This document shows, in pieces, positions 35,501 through 43,642 of a DNA stretch of 64,000 bases; position 1 is the stretch's first letter; every line of letters starts with the position of its first letter. Under the pieces are notes generated by a model. The model was given only the letters and a program-made list of their open reading frames with translations. It searched no databases and was not told where the DNA came from. Made by a program: the position numbers and the translations under genes. Source of the DNA: Flavobacterium sp. HJ-32-4 (GTDB lineage Bacteria; Bacteroidota; Bacteroidia; Flavobacteriales; Flavobacteriaceae); assembly GCF_022532105.1 (NCBI RefSeq), contig NZ_CP092832.1:2199001-2263000 (forward strand), read 5' to 3'.

Positions 35501-35653
35501 GTAGGTCGTACGCACCGATATCTGCGCCGGGTCGATCGAAGGAAACTCGCGTACACCCAGATACAGATAGCCAATCACCCCAAACAGGATGATGGCCACG
35601 TTCATCACGATGGTCAATACCGGGCGGCGTATACTTAGGGTCGAAAGGCTCAT
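32552..35653 (-). CDS. RND multidrug efflux permease (AcrB/HAE1 type)
   Basis: The 1033-residue inner-membrane proton antiporter pumps hydrophobic compounds from the membrane and periplasm. The N-terminus SIRRPVLTIVMNVAIILFGVIGYLYL, two large periplasmic loops, and twelve membrane helices are present. The proton-relay aspartates lie in LATGLVVDDGIVVTENIFKKVEEG. The start is set at ATG 35653 (MSLSTLSIRRPVLT), one base after the stop codon of the adaptor gene; the longer frame reading from 35710 would overlap it. Subclass and substrates cannot be told from the sequence. Confidence 0.95.
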   Translation of the reverse strand: MSLSTLSIRRPVLTIVMNVAIILFGVIGYLYLGVREFPSIDPAQISVRTTYSGANADIIESQITEPLEKAINSIDGIRNITSSSNQGSSNITIEFNLDKNLEEAANDVRDKVAQAIRSLPQDIDAPPVVSKADADSEPIITMTVQSDNKNVLELSDYADNVIAQRLQTIPGVSSVQIWGQRRYAMRLWIDPVKLAAFGCTVSDVRQALATQNVELPSGKLTGANTELTVKTLGNLSKEEQFDDIIVKADDAGNVIRFRDVGKAALEAENLETKLSDSGQPMVGLAIIPQPGTNYLDIAEAFYKQYEQLKKDLPKDFKLNIAIDNTVFIKKAVTEVAETLLLSIVLVILIIYLFFRDWAIAFRPLLDIPVSLIATFFIMWMFGFSVNVLTLLAIVLATGLVVDDGIVVTENIFKKVEEGMSPIEAAIKGSNEIFFAVISISVTLAAVFLPVIFLEGFVGRLFREFGVVIGAAVLVSAFVSLTLTPMLNAYLMKAGVQKKSRFYDLTEPYFQRMNAGYARRLTGFLKRKWLSFPILAGCLGLIVMFFSILQKETAPYDDRSFLNVGVTGVEGATYDYMDRFMTELSTLVNDSIPEKKVSLIITSPGFGASSINSGRARIALVEPGERSRSQKEIADALTKATKRYSQVKVNVSETPTIAVNRRGGLPIQYVIQAPNFEKLREKIPAFMDAAENDPTFSNVDVNLKFNKPELYVTIDREKAESLGVSVLDIAQTLQLSFSGQRFGYYLMNGKQYQVIGQFDRKDRDEPLDLTSSFVKNNKGELIQMDNLVTTAEASSPPQLYHNNRYMSATVSAGLAPGKSIGDGIEAMERIREKVLDDSFTTDLQGESRDFVESSSNTSFAFGLALLLIYLILAAQFESFIDPFIIILTVPMAVAGALLSLWLFGQTWNIFSQIGTIMLIGLVTKNGILIVEFANQLREEGKPKWEAIVEASESRLRPILMTSLAIALGALPIALSLGAASTSRIGMGVVIVGGTLFSLVLTLFVIPAIYLMWSREKTHRPEFDRIDQLEKEGNV

Positions 35654-35654
35654 A

Positions 35655-36734
35655 TTATTTTTTAGGGGATGACGGCGCGCCTGCAATCGCAATCGTAACA
35701 GGGTCTTCATTTTTCAATGACATCACACCGGAGGTCAACACCGTATCGCCGGCTTTCAATCCCGATAGGATTAACACATCCCGATCCGTACGCGAGCCGG
35801 TTTCGACTACGATTTCCATGGCTTTTCCGTTCCGTGAGACGAACACTTTCTTCCCGTTCTGGATCGGGATCAGGGCTTCACTCGGCACCAGCAACGCGTC
35901 ATCGATCCGGGCAAGCGGCAATTCGACATTGGCGAAGGTACCCGGAATCAGGCGTCCGGAACGGTTATCGGCCACCGCCCGCATTTTGAGGGTCCGTGTC
36001 GTGGCTTCCACCTCAGGCTCAATGGCATAGATTTTCGCTGTATACCGGTCACGCGATCCCGCCACGCCAAAGGTGAGCGGACTACCGGCTTTCATTTGCG
36101 CCGCATATTTCTCCGGAATCGAAAAGGTCAGTTTCAGTTGGCTGTTGTTGACGAGCTTGGCAACAGGTGTTTCGGGTGTTACGTAGGTACCGGTGGAAAT
36201 ATACCGTAGCCCGATGCGACCGGAAAAAGGCGCGCGGACAACGGTTTTTGCTAATTGCGCACGTATGAGCTGGGATTGGGCCTTAGCCGATTGGTAATCC
36301 GCGTTTGATACGTCGAATTCTTCCTGGCTGATGGCTTCTTTTTCCAGCAACAGCCGGGCCCGGCGGGCATTCTCTGCCGCAAGGGCTTCTGCGCTTTTTG
36401 CCTGGGCGAGGCGGGCGCGGAGTTCGGTATCGTCTACCTTGAAAAGGACTTGTCCTTTCTGTACGTCGCCGCCTTCCGAAAAACGGATGTCGCGTACCAC
36501 ACCCGATACTTCACTTCTCACGTCTACCTGTTCGTTGGGTTCAAGCGATCCGGTCAGCGAGAGGTTGTCGGCAAACACCTGCGGTTGCAATACGATGCCC
36601 GTAACGCGTGTCGGTTTCTTGTTTCCCATTTCCTTCCTGGGTCCGTCTTTCTTTTTGTTTTCGGTAATGCGGTAGCCGATCAGCGCCGCGCCTCCGAGAA
36701 CTAAAACCGTGTACACGATGTATTTAACCTTCAT
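35655..36734 (-). CDS. RND efflux periplasmic adaptor (membrane fusion protein)
   Basis: The 359-residue protein has one N-terminal membrane anchor (IVYTVLVLGGAALIGYRI), then the lipoyl/barrel-sandwich region (LEPNEQVDVRSEVSGVVRDIRFSEGGDVQKGQVLFKVD), an alpha-hairpin (AEALAAENARRARLLLEKEA) and beta-barrel domains. It joins the RND pump to the TolC protein. It is the first gene of the operon adaptor-RND-TolC. It lies 120 bp after recG, which is also on the minus strand. Confidence 0.95.
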   Translation of the reverse strand: MKVKYIVYTVLVLGGAALIGYRITENKKKDGPRKEMGNKKPTRVTGIVLQPQVFADNLSLTGSLEPNEQVDVRSEVSGVVRDIRFSEGGDVQKGQVLFKVDDTELRARLAQAKSAEALAAENARRARLLLEKEAISQEEFDVSNADYQSAKAQSQLIRAQLAKTVVRAPFSGRIGLRYISTGTYVTPETPVAKLVNNSQLKLTFSIPEKYAAQMKAGSPLTFGVAGSRDRYTAKIYAIEPEVEATTRTLKMRAVADNRSGRLIPGTFANVELPLARIDDALLVPSEALIPIQNGKKVFVSRNGKAMEIVVETGSRTDRDVLILSGLKAGDTVLTSGVMSLKNEDPVTIAIAGAPSSPKK

Positions 36735-36854
36735 CCGTCAGACTGAATTGTAAAATAGTTACAAATTGCGAAATTGACACGCCGCACAAAGCTACTGGGT
36801 AAAAATGGCAACGGGGGCGTACTTTGTTTTTTTTTAACAGCGGTTTAGGCTGAT

Positions 36855-38954
36855 TTAACTGATGTAATTCCAAATATCCCGACCGGCTTCCATCCGTTCG
36901 AAAACATGACGGACGGTGCGGTGTTCCGTGGCAGTGAGGCCGGGATCATTCTTGAGCAGGCGGATGGCATAATGCCGTGCCGTTTCCAGTATGTCGCGGT
37001 CCCTTACGATATCGGCGATCTTCATTTGCAGCACACCACTTTGCTGGGTGCCGGTCAGGTCGCCCGGTCCGCGCAGCCGCAGGTCGACTTCCGCAATCTC
37101 GAATCCGTCATTCGTGCGTACCATGGTTTCCAATCGCGTTTTGCTGTCGCTTGACAGTTTATGTGAGGTCATCAGGATGCAGTAGCTCTGCTCGGCGCCA
37201 CGGCCAACACGGCCCCGCAACTGGTGCAACTGCGACAAACCGAAGCGCTCGGCGTTCTCGATGACCATCACACTGGCATTCGGTACGTTGACGCCCACCT
37301 CGATGACGGTGGTTGCCACCATGATCTGCGTCTTGCCTTTGGCGAAGCGCTCCATTTCCGCATCCTTGTCGGCCGGTTTCATTTTGCCATGCACGATGGA
37401 AATGGCGTAGTCGGGGAGGGGAAAATCGCGGGAAATACTTTCATAGCCGTCCATCAGGTCCTTGAGGTCCATCTTTTCCGACTCCTTGATGAGGGGATAG
37501 ACGATGTATACCTGCCGGCCTTTTGCAATCTCATCCTTCAGGAATTTCCACACTTTCAAACGATTCGCATCATACCGATGGACGGTCTGTATCGGTTTCC
37601 GTCCTTTTGGCAACTCGTCGATTACCGACACGTCCAGGTCGCCATACAAACTCATGGCCAGGGTGCGCGGAATAGGCGTGGCGGTCATTACCAACACATG
37701 CGGCGGTATCGTATTCTTCTTCCACAATTTCGACCGCTGTTCCACGCCAAACCGGTGCTGCTCGTCGATGATGGCGAGTCCGAGGTTGTGGAACCGCACT
37801 TTATCCTCCAACAGGGCATGCGTACCCACCAGTATATGAAGTTGTCCGTTCTCAAGGCTTTCATGTATTTCCGCGCGTGCTGTCGGTCGGGTTGAACCCG
37901 TCAGCAACCGGATACTGACGTCCATCTCGCGGGCCAGTTCGGCGAGTCCGTTATAGTGCTGTGTCGCCAATATTTCCGTCGGGGCCATGATACATGCCTG
38001 AAATCCATTCCCGATGGCAATCAACATCGCCATGAAGGCAACGATGGTCTTGCCTGAACCCACATCACCCTGTAACAAGCGGTTCATCTGGGCCGGTTTG
38101 CCCATATCATTCCGGATCTCCCGGATAACGCGCTTCTGCGCTTCCGTTAGCTCGAATGGTAGGTGTTTTTCGTAAAACTCAGTGAATTTATCGCCCACCA
38201 CCAGAAACGCATGCCCCTTGATTTTCTGTTTCCGAACCAGGTTCTTGGTAATCAGTTGCAGTTGGATGAAAAACAATTCCTCAAACTTCAGCCGGTACCT
38301 TGCGCGGGCCAGTGCCTCGTTTCCAGTCGGAAAATGCAGGTTGAACAGCGCCTCTTTCTTGGGCATGAGCTTGAGATCGTCGAGTATCCAGGGCGGGAGG
38401 GTTTCGTGGATGTGGTCGCGTACATCCCCAAACAATTGCTGCATCATCTTGTTGACGACGCGATTGGAAATGCCGCGGTTGCCCAGGGTTTCGGTCGACG
38501 GGTACACGGGTTGCAGGGCCGAGCGCAGGCTTTGTTCGTGCTCCGACAGCAATTCGATTTCCGGATGCGGCATGCTGAACGTGCCGTTGAAGGCATTCGC
38601 TTTGCCAAAGATGACCACCGGAATGCCCAGTTTCAGGGTTTCCCGAATCCATTTGATGCCCTGGAACCAGATAAGGTCCATTTGGCCGGTATCGTCGGCA
38701 AACGTGGCGACCAAGCGTTGTCCCCGCTTCTGTTCTACGGTTTTGACATGGATAATCTTCCCAATCAACTGCACATCGGCCCCAGACTCGCGCAATTCGT
38801 TCACACGGTAATAGCGCGTGCGGTCGATATACCGATTCGGGAAAAAATGCAGCAGGTCTTCGAAGGTACGTATGGCTACTTCCTTACGAAGCAACTCGCC
38901 CCGAGCGGGACCGACGCCTTTGAGATATTCGATGGGAGTCTGTAGAAGCGACAT
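36855..38954 (-). CDS. recG: ATP-dependent DNA helicase RecG
   Basis: The 699-residue enzyme unwinds and reverses stalled replication forks and branch-migrates Holliday junctions. The wedge/OB-fold domain is at residues about 50-180, followed by two helicase domains: Walker A LLQGDVGSGKTIVAFMA, DEAD-box-like IIDEQHRFG (D-E-Q-H), TATPIPRT, and the C-terminal LHQLRGRVGRG. The start ATG 38954 (MSLLQTPIEYLKGVGPARG) is used; a longer frame from 39011 is not family-like. A TATCTTTA box lies at 38969-38976 on the minus strand, 15 bp upstream. Confidence 0.96.
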   Translation of the reverse strand: MSLLQTPIEYLKGVGPARGELLRKEVAIRTFEDLLHFFPNRYIDRTRYYRVNELRESGADVQLIGKIIHVKTVEQKRGQRLVATFADDTGQMDLIWFQGIKWIRETLKLGIPVVIFGKANAFNGTFSMPHPEIELLSEHEQSLRSALQPVYPSTETLGNRGISNRVVNKMMQQLFGDVRDHIHETLPPWILDDLKLMPKKEALFNLHFPTGNEALARARYRLKFEELFFIQLQLITKNLVRKQKIKGHAFLVVGDKFTEFYEKHLPFELTEAQKRVIREIRNDMGKPAQMNRLLQGDVGSGKTIVAFMAMLIAIGNGFQACIMAPTEILATQHYNGLAELAREMDVSIRLLTGSTRPTARAEIHESLENGQLHILVGTHALLEDKVRFHNLGLAIIDEQHRFGVEQRSKLWKKNTIPPHVLVMTATPIPRTLAMSLYGDLDVSVIDELPKGRKPIQTVHRYDANRLKVWKFLKDEIAKGRQVYIVYPLIKESEKMDLKDLMDGYESISRDFPLPDYAISIVHGKMKPADKDAEMERFAKGKTQIMVATTVIEVGVNVPNASVMVIENAERFGLSQLHQLRGRVGRGAEQSYCILMTSHKLSSDSKTRLETMVRTNDGFEIAEVDLRLRGPGDLTGTQQSGVLQMKIADIVRDRDILETARHYAIRLLKNDPGLTATEHRTVRHVFERMEAGRDIWNYIS

Positions 38955-39120
38955 GCCGTTGTTTGACGTAAAGATACTTGTCTGCCCCCAAAATGGCAAT
39001 TTCGGATGCAAATACGGCGAAAGGTACGATGCTTCGCGAAAACGCGGTTACGGTTTTTCCGCAATTTTATCCTGTAAAATACCCCATTCGGTATGTAACG
39101 GAAACCCTCGTTCGCGCCCG

Positions 39121-39128
39121 TACTTTTG
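39121..39128 (+). promoter_or_regulatory. Promoter -7 box for the 93-residue protein
   Basis: TACTTTTG fits TAnnTTTG 13 bp before the ATG at 39142. Confidence 0.5.
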
Positions 39129-39141
39129 CATAAAACACCTT

Positions 39142-39423
39142 ATGGAAACCGATCACACCCATCGATTTGATGGAAAAGAAGACAAAGGCTACCACCAAAA
39201 ACCTTTTGAAGACAATGCCGACCCATTACCCCAGATAGATCCGGTTTCGGCCGGCTTAGCAGAGGAAAGCGAGGGGACCAAGACGTCCGGCGAAAGCGAT
39301 AAAAATGAAAGGGAAAAGACCCCTGTTGCCACGACACCCGAAACGACGTCACCTACCGAAAGCGCACCACAGCCGATTGACGATAGTGCCCGCCTCACGC
39401 AGTATCCGGACGGAAACGACTGA
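39142..39423 (+). CDS. Small acidic, probably disordered protein
   Basis: The 93-residue protein starts METDHTHRFDGKEDKGYHQ and is rich in Glu, Asp, Thr, Pro and Ser, with no hydrophobic core, signal peptide or recognised domain. It is likely intrinsically disordered. The promoter box directly upstream and the clean start support a real gene. Its stop codon (39421-39423) is directly adjacent to the stop codon of the converging amidoligase operon with no base between. The function is unknown. Confidence 0.5.
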   Translation: METDHTHRFDGKEDKGYHQKPFEDNADPLPQIDPVSAGLAEESEGTKTSGESDKNEREKTPVATTPETTSPTESAPQPIDDSARLTQYPDGND

Positions 39424-40614
39424 CTAGCGTTCGAACAGCCCCAGCGTGCCGCCGACCCAGTCTTTGTCTTTGTTGAATTTGACGCCGATCATTTCGCCGC
39501 GACTCATCCGCACAAGGTTGCAGAGAAAGGTCGGCTCGGGGTCGTCTTTCCTCCACACACATAAAATCCGGACTTCCGCTTTTACCTTGCCGTCCGGCGA
39601 TTGGATCACGGGTTCATAGTGTACCTTCTTTTGTAATATATAAAGGTCTTTGTCTTTCACGGCTTCGATGTCTTCCTTCGTTACATGGAAAACGACACCG
39701 CTTCCGGAAAACGAAAACAGCGGTTTTAGGACATAGTTTTCCAGGTCTTCCGGAATTTCATCCAGCTCACTCAGTAAGGTCGTTTCAATGAAATACTTCC
39801 CTTTCAAATACGGTAGGATGAACTTACTGATCCGGAAGAACCAGTTCGGGTGCCCGGCCCATTCCACGTCAAGGTCATCCGAAAAACGGAACTGCAGCGT
39901 CAGGTCGTTACGCGCTTCCAACTCGTCGAAAATCACACGGTTGTAGATGCGGCGTACTTCGATTTCTTCTCCCTCCGAATCGGTGTAGTAGAGTTTGGCG
40001 CCTTTCTGCCGTAACTCGGTGACGCATACAATCGGAATGCCCAGATCGCGGCGCGCGTAATAGAAGTCGATTTTGGTATTTTGCTTTTCCGGCTCGATTT
40101 CCAGCAGGATTACCTGTTTCGGATCGTGGCCCGCGAGAATGACGTCTTTCAGCAACGGCAGATAGTCGTCGCCGGTCATATCACCGATAAAAGGGGTCAG
40201 TTCGGAAAGGAAGGGGTATTGCCGGCAGAACTTTTCGTAAAGCACATACTGAAAATTGAAAAGGGAAGGAAAGCCTTGCACCTCAATGAGTTTCGGTAAA
40301 ATCTCGCCATTCTCCTTACAGATGCCAAAATCGATCGCCAGGAAGGTGGTATGCGCATCTTCTCCCGGTACCCGGATGTTCAGTTCCAAGGCCGGATCCG
40401 TGAGCGGTCCGAAATCCGGACGACGGATCAGGGCAATGACGTCGCGGCAGCCTTCCAGCAACTGTTCCTTGAGGCTGTTCGGGATGAAAAACGGCGTTTC
40501 ACCCATACGGAAGGTGGGCAAATAGTCGAAATCGGATGCAATATCCTGTTTGAACGCTTCATATTTCTCCAGCGAAAATGCGGAATTGAAACGGTCACGA
40601 TACGATGGGATCAT
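39424..40614 (-). CDS. ATP-grasp-like ligase of the amidoligase cluster
   Basis: The 396-residue protein has the features of an ATP-grasp-type ligase: an ATP-binding lysine and glycine-rich loop in NYVLKPLFSFSGSGV (residues 293-307, Lys297), a following LYILQKKVHYEP strand and a metal-binding-like stretch KAEVRILCVW. The N-terminal two-thirds (LEVQGFPSLFNFQ, then acidic DFGICKENG) resembles the variant fold in glutathionylspermidine-synthase-like proteins. It should form an amide bond to an unknown substrate. It is the last gene of a five-gene operon; a 41-bp spacer separates it from the amidotransferase gene. The exact family name cannot be fixed from sequence alone. Confidence 0.65.
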   Translation of the reverse strand: MIPSYRDRFNSAFSLEKYEAFKQDIASDFDYLPTFRMGETPFFIPNSLKEQLLEGCRDVIALIRRPDFGPLTDPALELNIRVPGEDAHTTFLAIDFGICKENGEILPKLIEVQGFPSLFNFQYVLYEKFCRQYPFLSELTPFIGDMTGDDYLPLLKDVILAGHDPKQVILLEIEPEKQNTKIDFYYARRDLGIPIVCVTELRQKGAKLYYTDSEGEEIEVRRIYNRVIFDELEARNDLTLQFRFSDDLDVEWAGHPNWFFRISKFILPYLKGKYFIETTLLSELDEIPEDLENYVLKPLFSFSGSGVVFHVTKEDIEAVKDKDLYILQKKVHYEPVIQSPDGKVKAEVRILCVWRKDDPEPTFLCNLVRMSRGEMIGVKFNKDKDWVGGTLGLFER

Positions 40615-40655
40615 GGCGGTAGTATTGAGTGAAACATCGGCCGGAGCCGGCTGGG

Positions 40656-41486
40656 TCAGTTCGACAGCATCTTCTTTTGGTCCATCAGGTCATTGATGGC
40701 ACCACGAAGGAAATTCGGGATGATGGTTTCGTTTGTTTTGTAGATCTTGTCTTCGTCAAGCAGGTCTTCCAGCATGTCGCGAAACTTCGACTTGCCTTTC
40801 ATTTCAATGATGCGCTCGCGTTTTTCACGACTTTTCAGGTTGGCGATATAACTGATCGGATCGGCTTCCGGGTGGAACTGTGTCCCTACAAAATACGGGT
40901 TGAACCGCACAGCCATGATGGCACGCTCGTATTGCACATGGTCCCGGATTTTCTCAAGCGACAGTATCTTCGCGCCCTTTGCCTCAAACACTTTCAGTTT
41001 GGGCTGCACCACCTGGTAATCCCGCGAGTCGATCGCGTAAAACGGGTTCGGAAGTCCTTCAAACAAGGCATCGTTAAGTCCGTCCGGCGTCTTATGCACC
41101 GGCATGATGCCAAACGACGTCGATTTCCGTTTGGTGATTTCCGCCAGCCCAAAATGGTGGCAGGCCATCTGGAAGGAATGGCAGATGAACAACATATACT
41201 TTTTCACCTCCTGTGTGCGGTTCCATTCGAGCAGGCCGTCTACAAAATCGAAATACGCCCTGTCCCAAATGCCGTCGCCGTCAAGCGGATTGCCCGGCCC
41301 ACCGGTCGAGATATAGATGTCATACGCCTTCATATCCGGCAATTCGCCCTTTCCGCGCGTATCGTATACCTTGAAATCGACCATGGCGTTGAACCTCCTG
41401 ACGATGTCGATGATGCACCGCATGCCCTGGTTGGGCTCGCCTTTATACATATCCAGAATGGCAACGCGAAGGGACGATTGGCTCAT
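40656..41486 (-). CDS. Class I glutamine amidotransferase-like protein
   Basis: The 276-residue protein is a GATase1-type glutaminase. The nucleophile cysteine lies in FICHSFQMACHH (Cys102), and the catalytic His-Glu pair in GTQFHPEAD (His205, Glu207). The glycine loop STGGPGNPLDG is at 60-70. All three catalytic residues are present. It would hydrolyse glutamine or a gamma-glutamyl bond and pass ammonia to the partner ligases, or cleave a gamma-linked peptide. A -7 box upstream suggests an extra internal promoter for this and the last gene. Confidence 0.85.
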   Translation of the reverse strand: MSQSSLRVAILDMYKGEPNQGMRCIIDIVRRFNAMVDFKVYDTRGKGELPDMKAYDIYISTGGPGNPLDGDGIWDRAYFDFVDGLLEWNRTQEVKKYMLFICHSFQMACHHFGLAEITKRKSTSFGIMPVHKTPDGLNDALFEGLPNPFYAIDSRDYQVVQPKLKVFEAKGAKILSLEKIRDHVQYERAIMAVRFNPYFVGTQFHPEADPISYIANLKSREKRERIIEMKGKSKFRDMLEDLLDEDKIYKTNETIIPNFLRGAINDLMDQKKMLSN

Positions 41487-41503
41487 AAGTACGTGTTTGC
41501 TTG

Positions 41504-41511
41504 CAAATATA
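41504..41511 (-). promoter_or_regulatory. Internal promoter -7 box before the amidotransferase gene
   Basis: TATATTTG on the minus strand lies 17 bp before the ATG at 41486 and fits the TAnnTTTG consensus. It would allow the last two genes of the cluster to be transcribed separately. Confidence 0.5.
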
Positions 41512-41550
41512 CAAGAAGTTATCAGTTATGGTTCGAACGCCGTCGTCACA

Positions 41551-42666
41551 TCAGAGGCCGCGCACGAACTCCGATGTAATGAAATCCACCACTTTCGTCA
41601 GGTCGTTACCGTTGTCACGGAAGACGGTCAATTGCTTGTCCGACCCCGTGCCTTCCCGCAGGATCCGGTGAACGTATTCGATATGTTCCCGCGAGCCCAG
41701 TTCGTCGACCACATCGTCAATGAACTCAAGCAGTTCCAGGATGAGGTCGCGCGTCGGCACTTCCTGCTGTAACCCGAAATCAATCATATGATTTTCAATG
41801 CCATAGCGTGCGGCCCGGAACTTGTTCTCGCGGATCAACGCAATACGGTAAATATTGAAGCTCGTATTGGCCTTCGTCAACTTATACAGTTTGGCCACGA
41901 CGGCCTGGATGAGGGCCACTACGCACATCGTTTCATCCACCGTGAGCATCATATCGCAGATGCGGAATTCAATGGTGTTGTAGAACGGATGTAGTCGAAG
42001 GTCCCACCAGATTTTCTTCGGGTTGTCGATACAGTTCGTCTTGACCAGCGTATCGAGGTAGTTGTCATACGACGCCACCGAGTCGAAATACTCCGGAAGA
42101 CCCGTGCGCGGAAACTTGTCGAAAACCTTCGTGCGGAACGACTTATACCCGGTTTCACGACCTTCCCAGAACGGCGAATTCGTCGACAGGGCGAAGATAT
42201 GCGGCAGGAAGTAACACGCCTGGTTCATCAGTTGCAGGCCGATTTCGCGGGTTTCGATCCCCACGTGGCAGTGCATACCGAAAATCAGGTTCGAGCGCGC
42301 CGCATCCTGCAGTTCGTTTACGATGTGGTGGTAACGCGGATCGTCGGTAATAGGCTGGTCCTGCCATTTTGAAAACGGGTGCGTACCGGCGCCGCCTACG
42401 ATCAACTTTTGTTTGTCCGCCAGTTCGACGATCTTGCGTCTCAGGAATTTGATTTCCTCCTTCGCCTCCGACACACTGCTGCAGATGTTAGTGCCGACTT
42501 CCACCACCGATTGGTGCATCTCGGCCTTGACCTGCTCGTTCAGGATGATTTTCGCACCGTCCACAATTTTCGAAAGGTGCGATCGGAGGTCCCGCGTTTG
42601 GGGGTCTATAATCTGGTACTCTTCTTCCACACCTAGTGTGAAGACGGGTAATTTTCGCGTAGCCAT
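41551..42666 (-). CDS. GCS2-type carboxylate-amine ligase (YbdK-like)
   Basis: The 371-residue protein belongs to the glutamate-cysteine ligase type 2 superfamily (COG2170). The ATP/metal motif FTLGVEEEYQII lies at residues 9-20; MHQSVVEVGTNIC, FGMHCHVGIETREIG and the WWDLRLHPFYNTIEFRICD segment with the invariant catalytic arginines follow. It ligates an amino acid to the gamma- or alpha-carboxylate of another; E. coli YbdK is only a weak gamma-glutamyl-cysteine ligase. Here it lies 2 bp from the ATP-grasp gene, so its role should be in the same pathway. Confidence 0.9.
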   Translation of the reverse strand: MATRKLPVFTLGVEEEYQIIDPQTRDLRSHLSKIVDGAKIILNEQVKAEMHQSVVEVGTNICSSVSEAKEEIKFLRRKIVELADKQKLIVGGAGTHPFSKWQDQPITDDPRYHHIVNELQDAARSNLIFGMHCHVGIETREIGLQLMNQACYFLPHIFALSTNSPFWEGRETGYKSFRTKVFDKFPRTGLPEYFDSVASYDNYLDTLVKTNCIDNPKKIWWDLRLHPFYNTIEFRICDMMLTVDETMCVVALIQAVVAKLYKLTKANTSFNIYRIALIRENKFRAARYGIENHMIDFGLQQEVPTRDLILELLEFIDDVVDELGSREHIEYVHRILREGTGSDKQLTVFRDNGNDLTKVVDFITSEFVRGL

Positions 42667-42668
42667 GG

Positions 42669-43622
42669 TTATTTTTTTGTCGGGCCGACCGTGTCTTTCA
42701 CGAAGTCACCCCAGAAAAGGTTCGGTTTTCCGTCTTTGTGTTTTTTAGCATAGGAAATAGCCAGTTTGGCGGCTTCCTCCACCACCCATTCGAAGTTCTC
42801 CTGGCCCACCGAAGTGAGTTCGGCATCCGGCGCCGGGTTTCCGAAGTCGATGGCATACGGGATTCCGTCGCGCACGGCGAACTCCACGGTATTGAAATCA
42901 TAGCCTAGGCCGTTGCAGAGGCGAAGGGTGTAATCCTTGATGGTCGCCAGCAATTTCTTATCGGTATTCGGGTTGTCCACCACATACCGCAAGTGGTGTG
43001 GGTTCCGCGGTTCGTACGGCATGATGCGAACGGCTTTCCGTCCGAGGCAATACACCCGGAAATACGAATCAAACACGATCTCTTCCTGCAACAACATCAC
43101 GAGTTGCCCCGTTTCACGGTGTTTTTCCCAGAATTCCTCGCGGTTTTCCAGTCGGTAGACGTTCTTCCAACCGCCACCGGCATACGGTTTCATATAGGCA
43201 GGGAATCCGACATAGTCGAAGATGGCTTCCCAATCCATCGGGAAGGCAAGGTTGCGGAACGATTTGGCCGTGGTATCCGTCGGGTGTTCGGCAGACGGCA
43301 ATATGGCTGTTTTAGGAAGTGGTACGCCCAGGGTATCCGCCAGACAGTTGTTGAAAAACTTGTCGTCAGCGCTCCACCAGAACGGGTTGTTGATAACGAT
43401 AGTGCCCGTAAGTGCGGCGTTTTTGAGATAGGTGCGGTAGAACGGTACGTCCTGTGAGATACGGTCAATGATGACGGCATAGTCCGTTGCTTTGTTCTGC
43501 ATGACCTTGTCGATGCTCACGGGTTCGGCCACGATACCTTTTTCGCCTTTTCCGTTTACCCGGTCGATGAACGCCCAGGGAAACGTGTCTTCCATTCCGA
43601 ACAAAATTCCGATCTTCTTCAT
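42669..43622 (-). CDS. ATP-grasp ligase (D-Ala-D-Ala-ligase-like fold)
   Basis: The 317-residue protein has an N-terminal Rossmann-like domain (MKKIGILFGMEDTFPWAFID) and an ATP-grasp domain. The ATP-binding loop is PAYMKPYAGGGWKNVY (Lys145), and the metal-binding residues lie in NTVEFAVRDGIPYAIDFGN near the C-terminus. It should join a carboxylate to an amine with ATP, forming ADP and phosphate. It overlaps no gene but lies 2 bp before the GCS2 gene and 20 bp after the esterase gene, which implies cotranscription. Confidence 0.85.
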   Translation of the reverse strand: MKKIGILFGMEDTFPWAFIDRVNGKGEKGIVAEPVSIDKVMQNKATDYAVIIDRISQDVPFYRTYLKNAALTGTIVINNPFWWSADDKFFNNCLADTLGVPLPKTAILPSAEHPTDTTAKSFRNLAFPMDWEAIFDYVGFPAYMKPYAGGGWKNVYRLENREEFWEKHRETGQLVMLLQEEIVFDSYFRVYCLGRKAVRIMPYEPRNPHHLRYVVDNPNTDKKLLATIKDYTLRLCNGLGYDFNTVEFAVRDGIPYAIDFGNPAPDAELTSVGQENFEWVVEEAAKLAISYAKKHKDGKPNLFWGDFVKDTVGPTKK

Positions 43623-43642
43623 TTTAGGTGTTTTAGGTGCTA

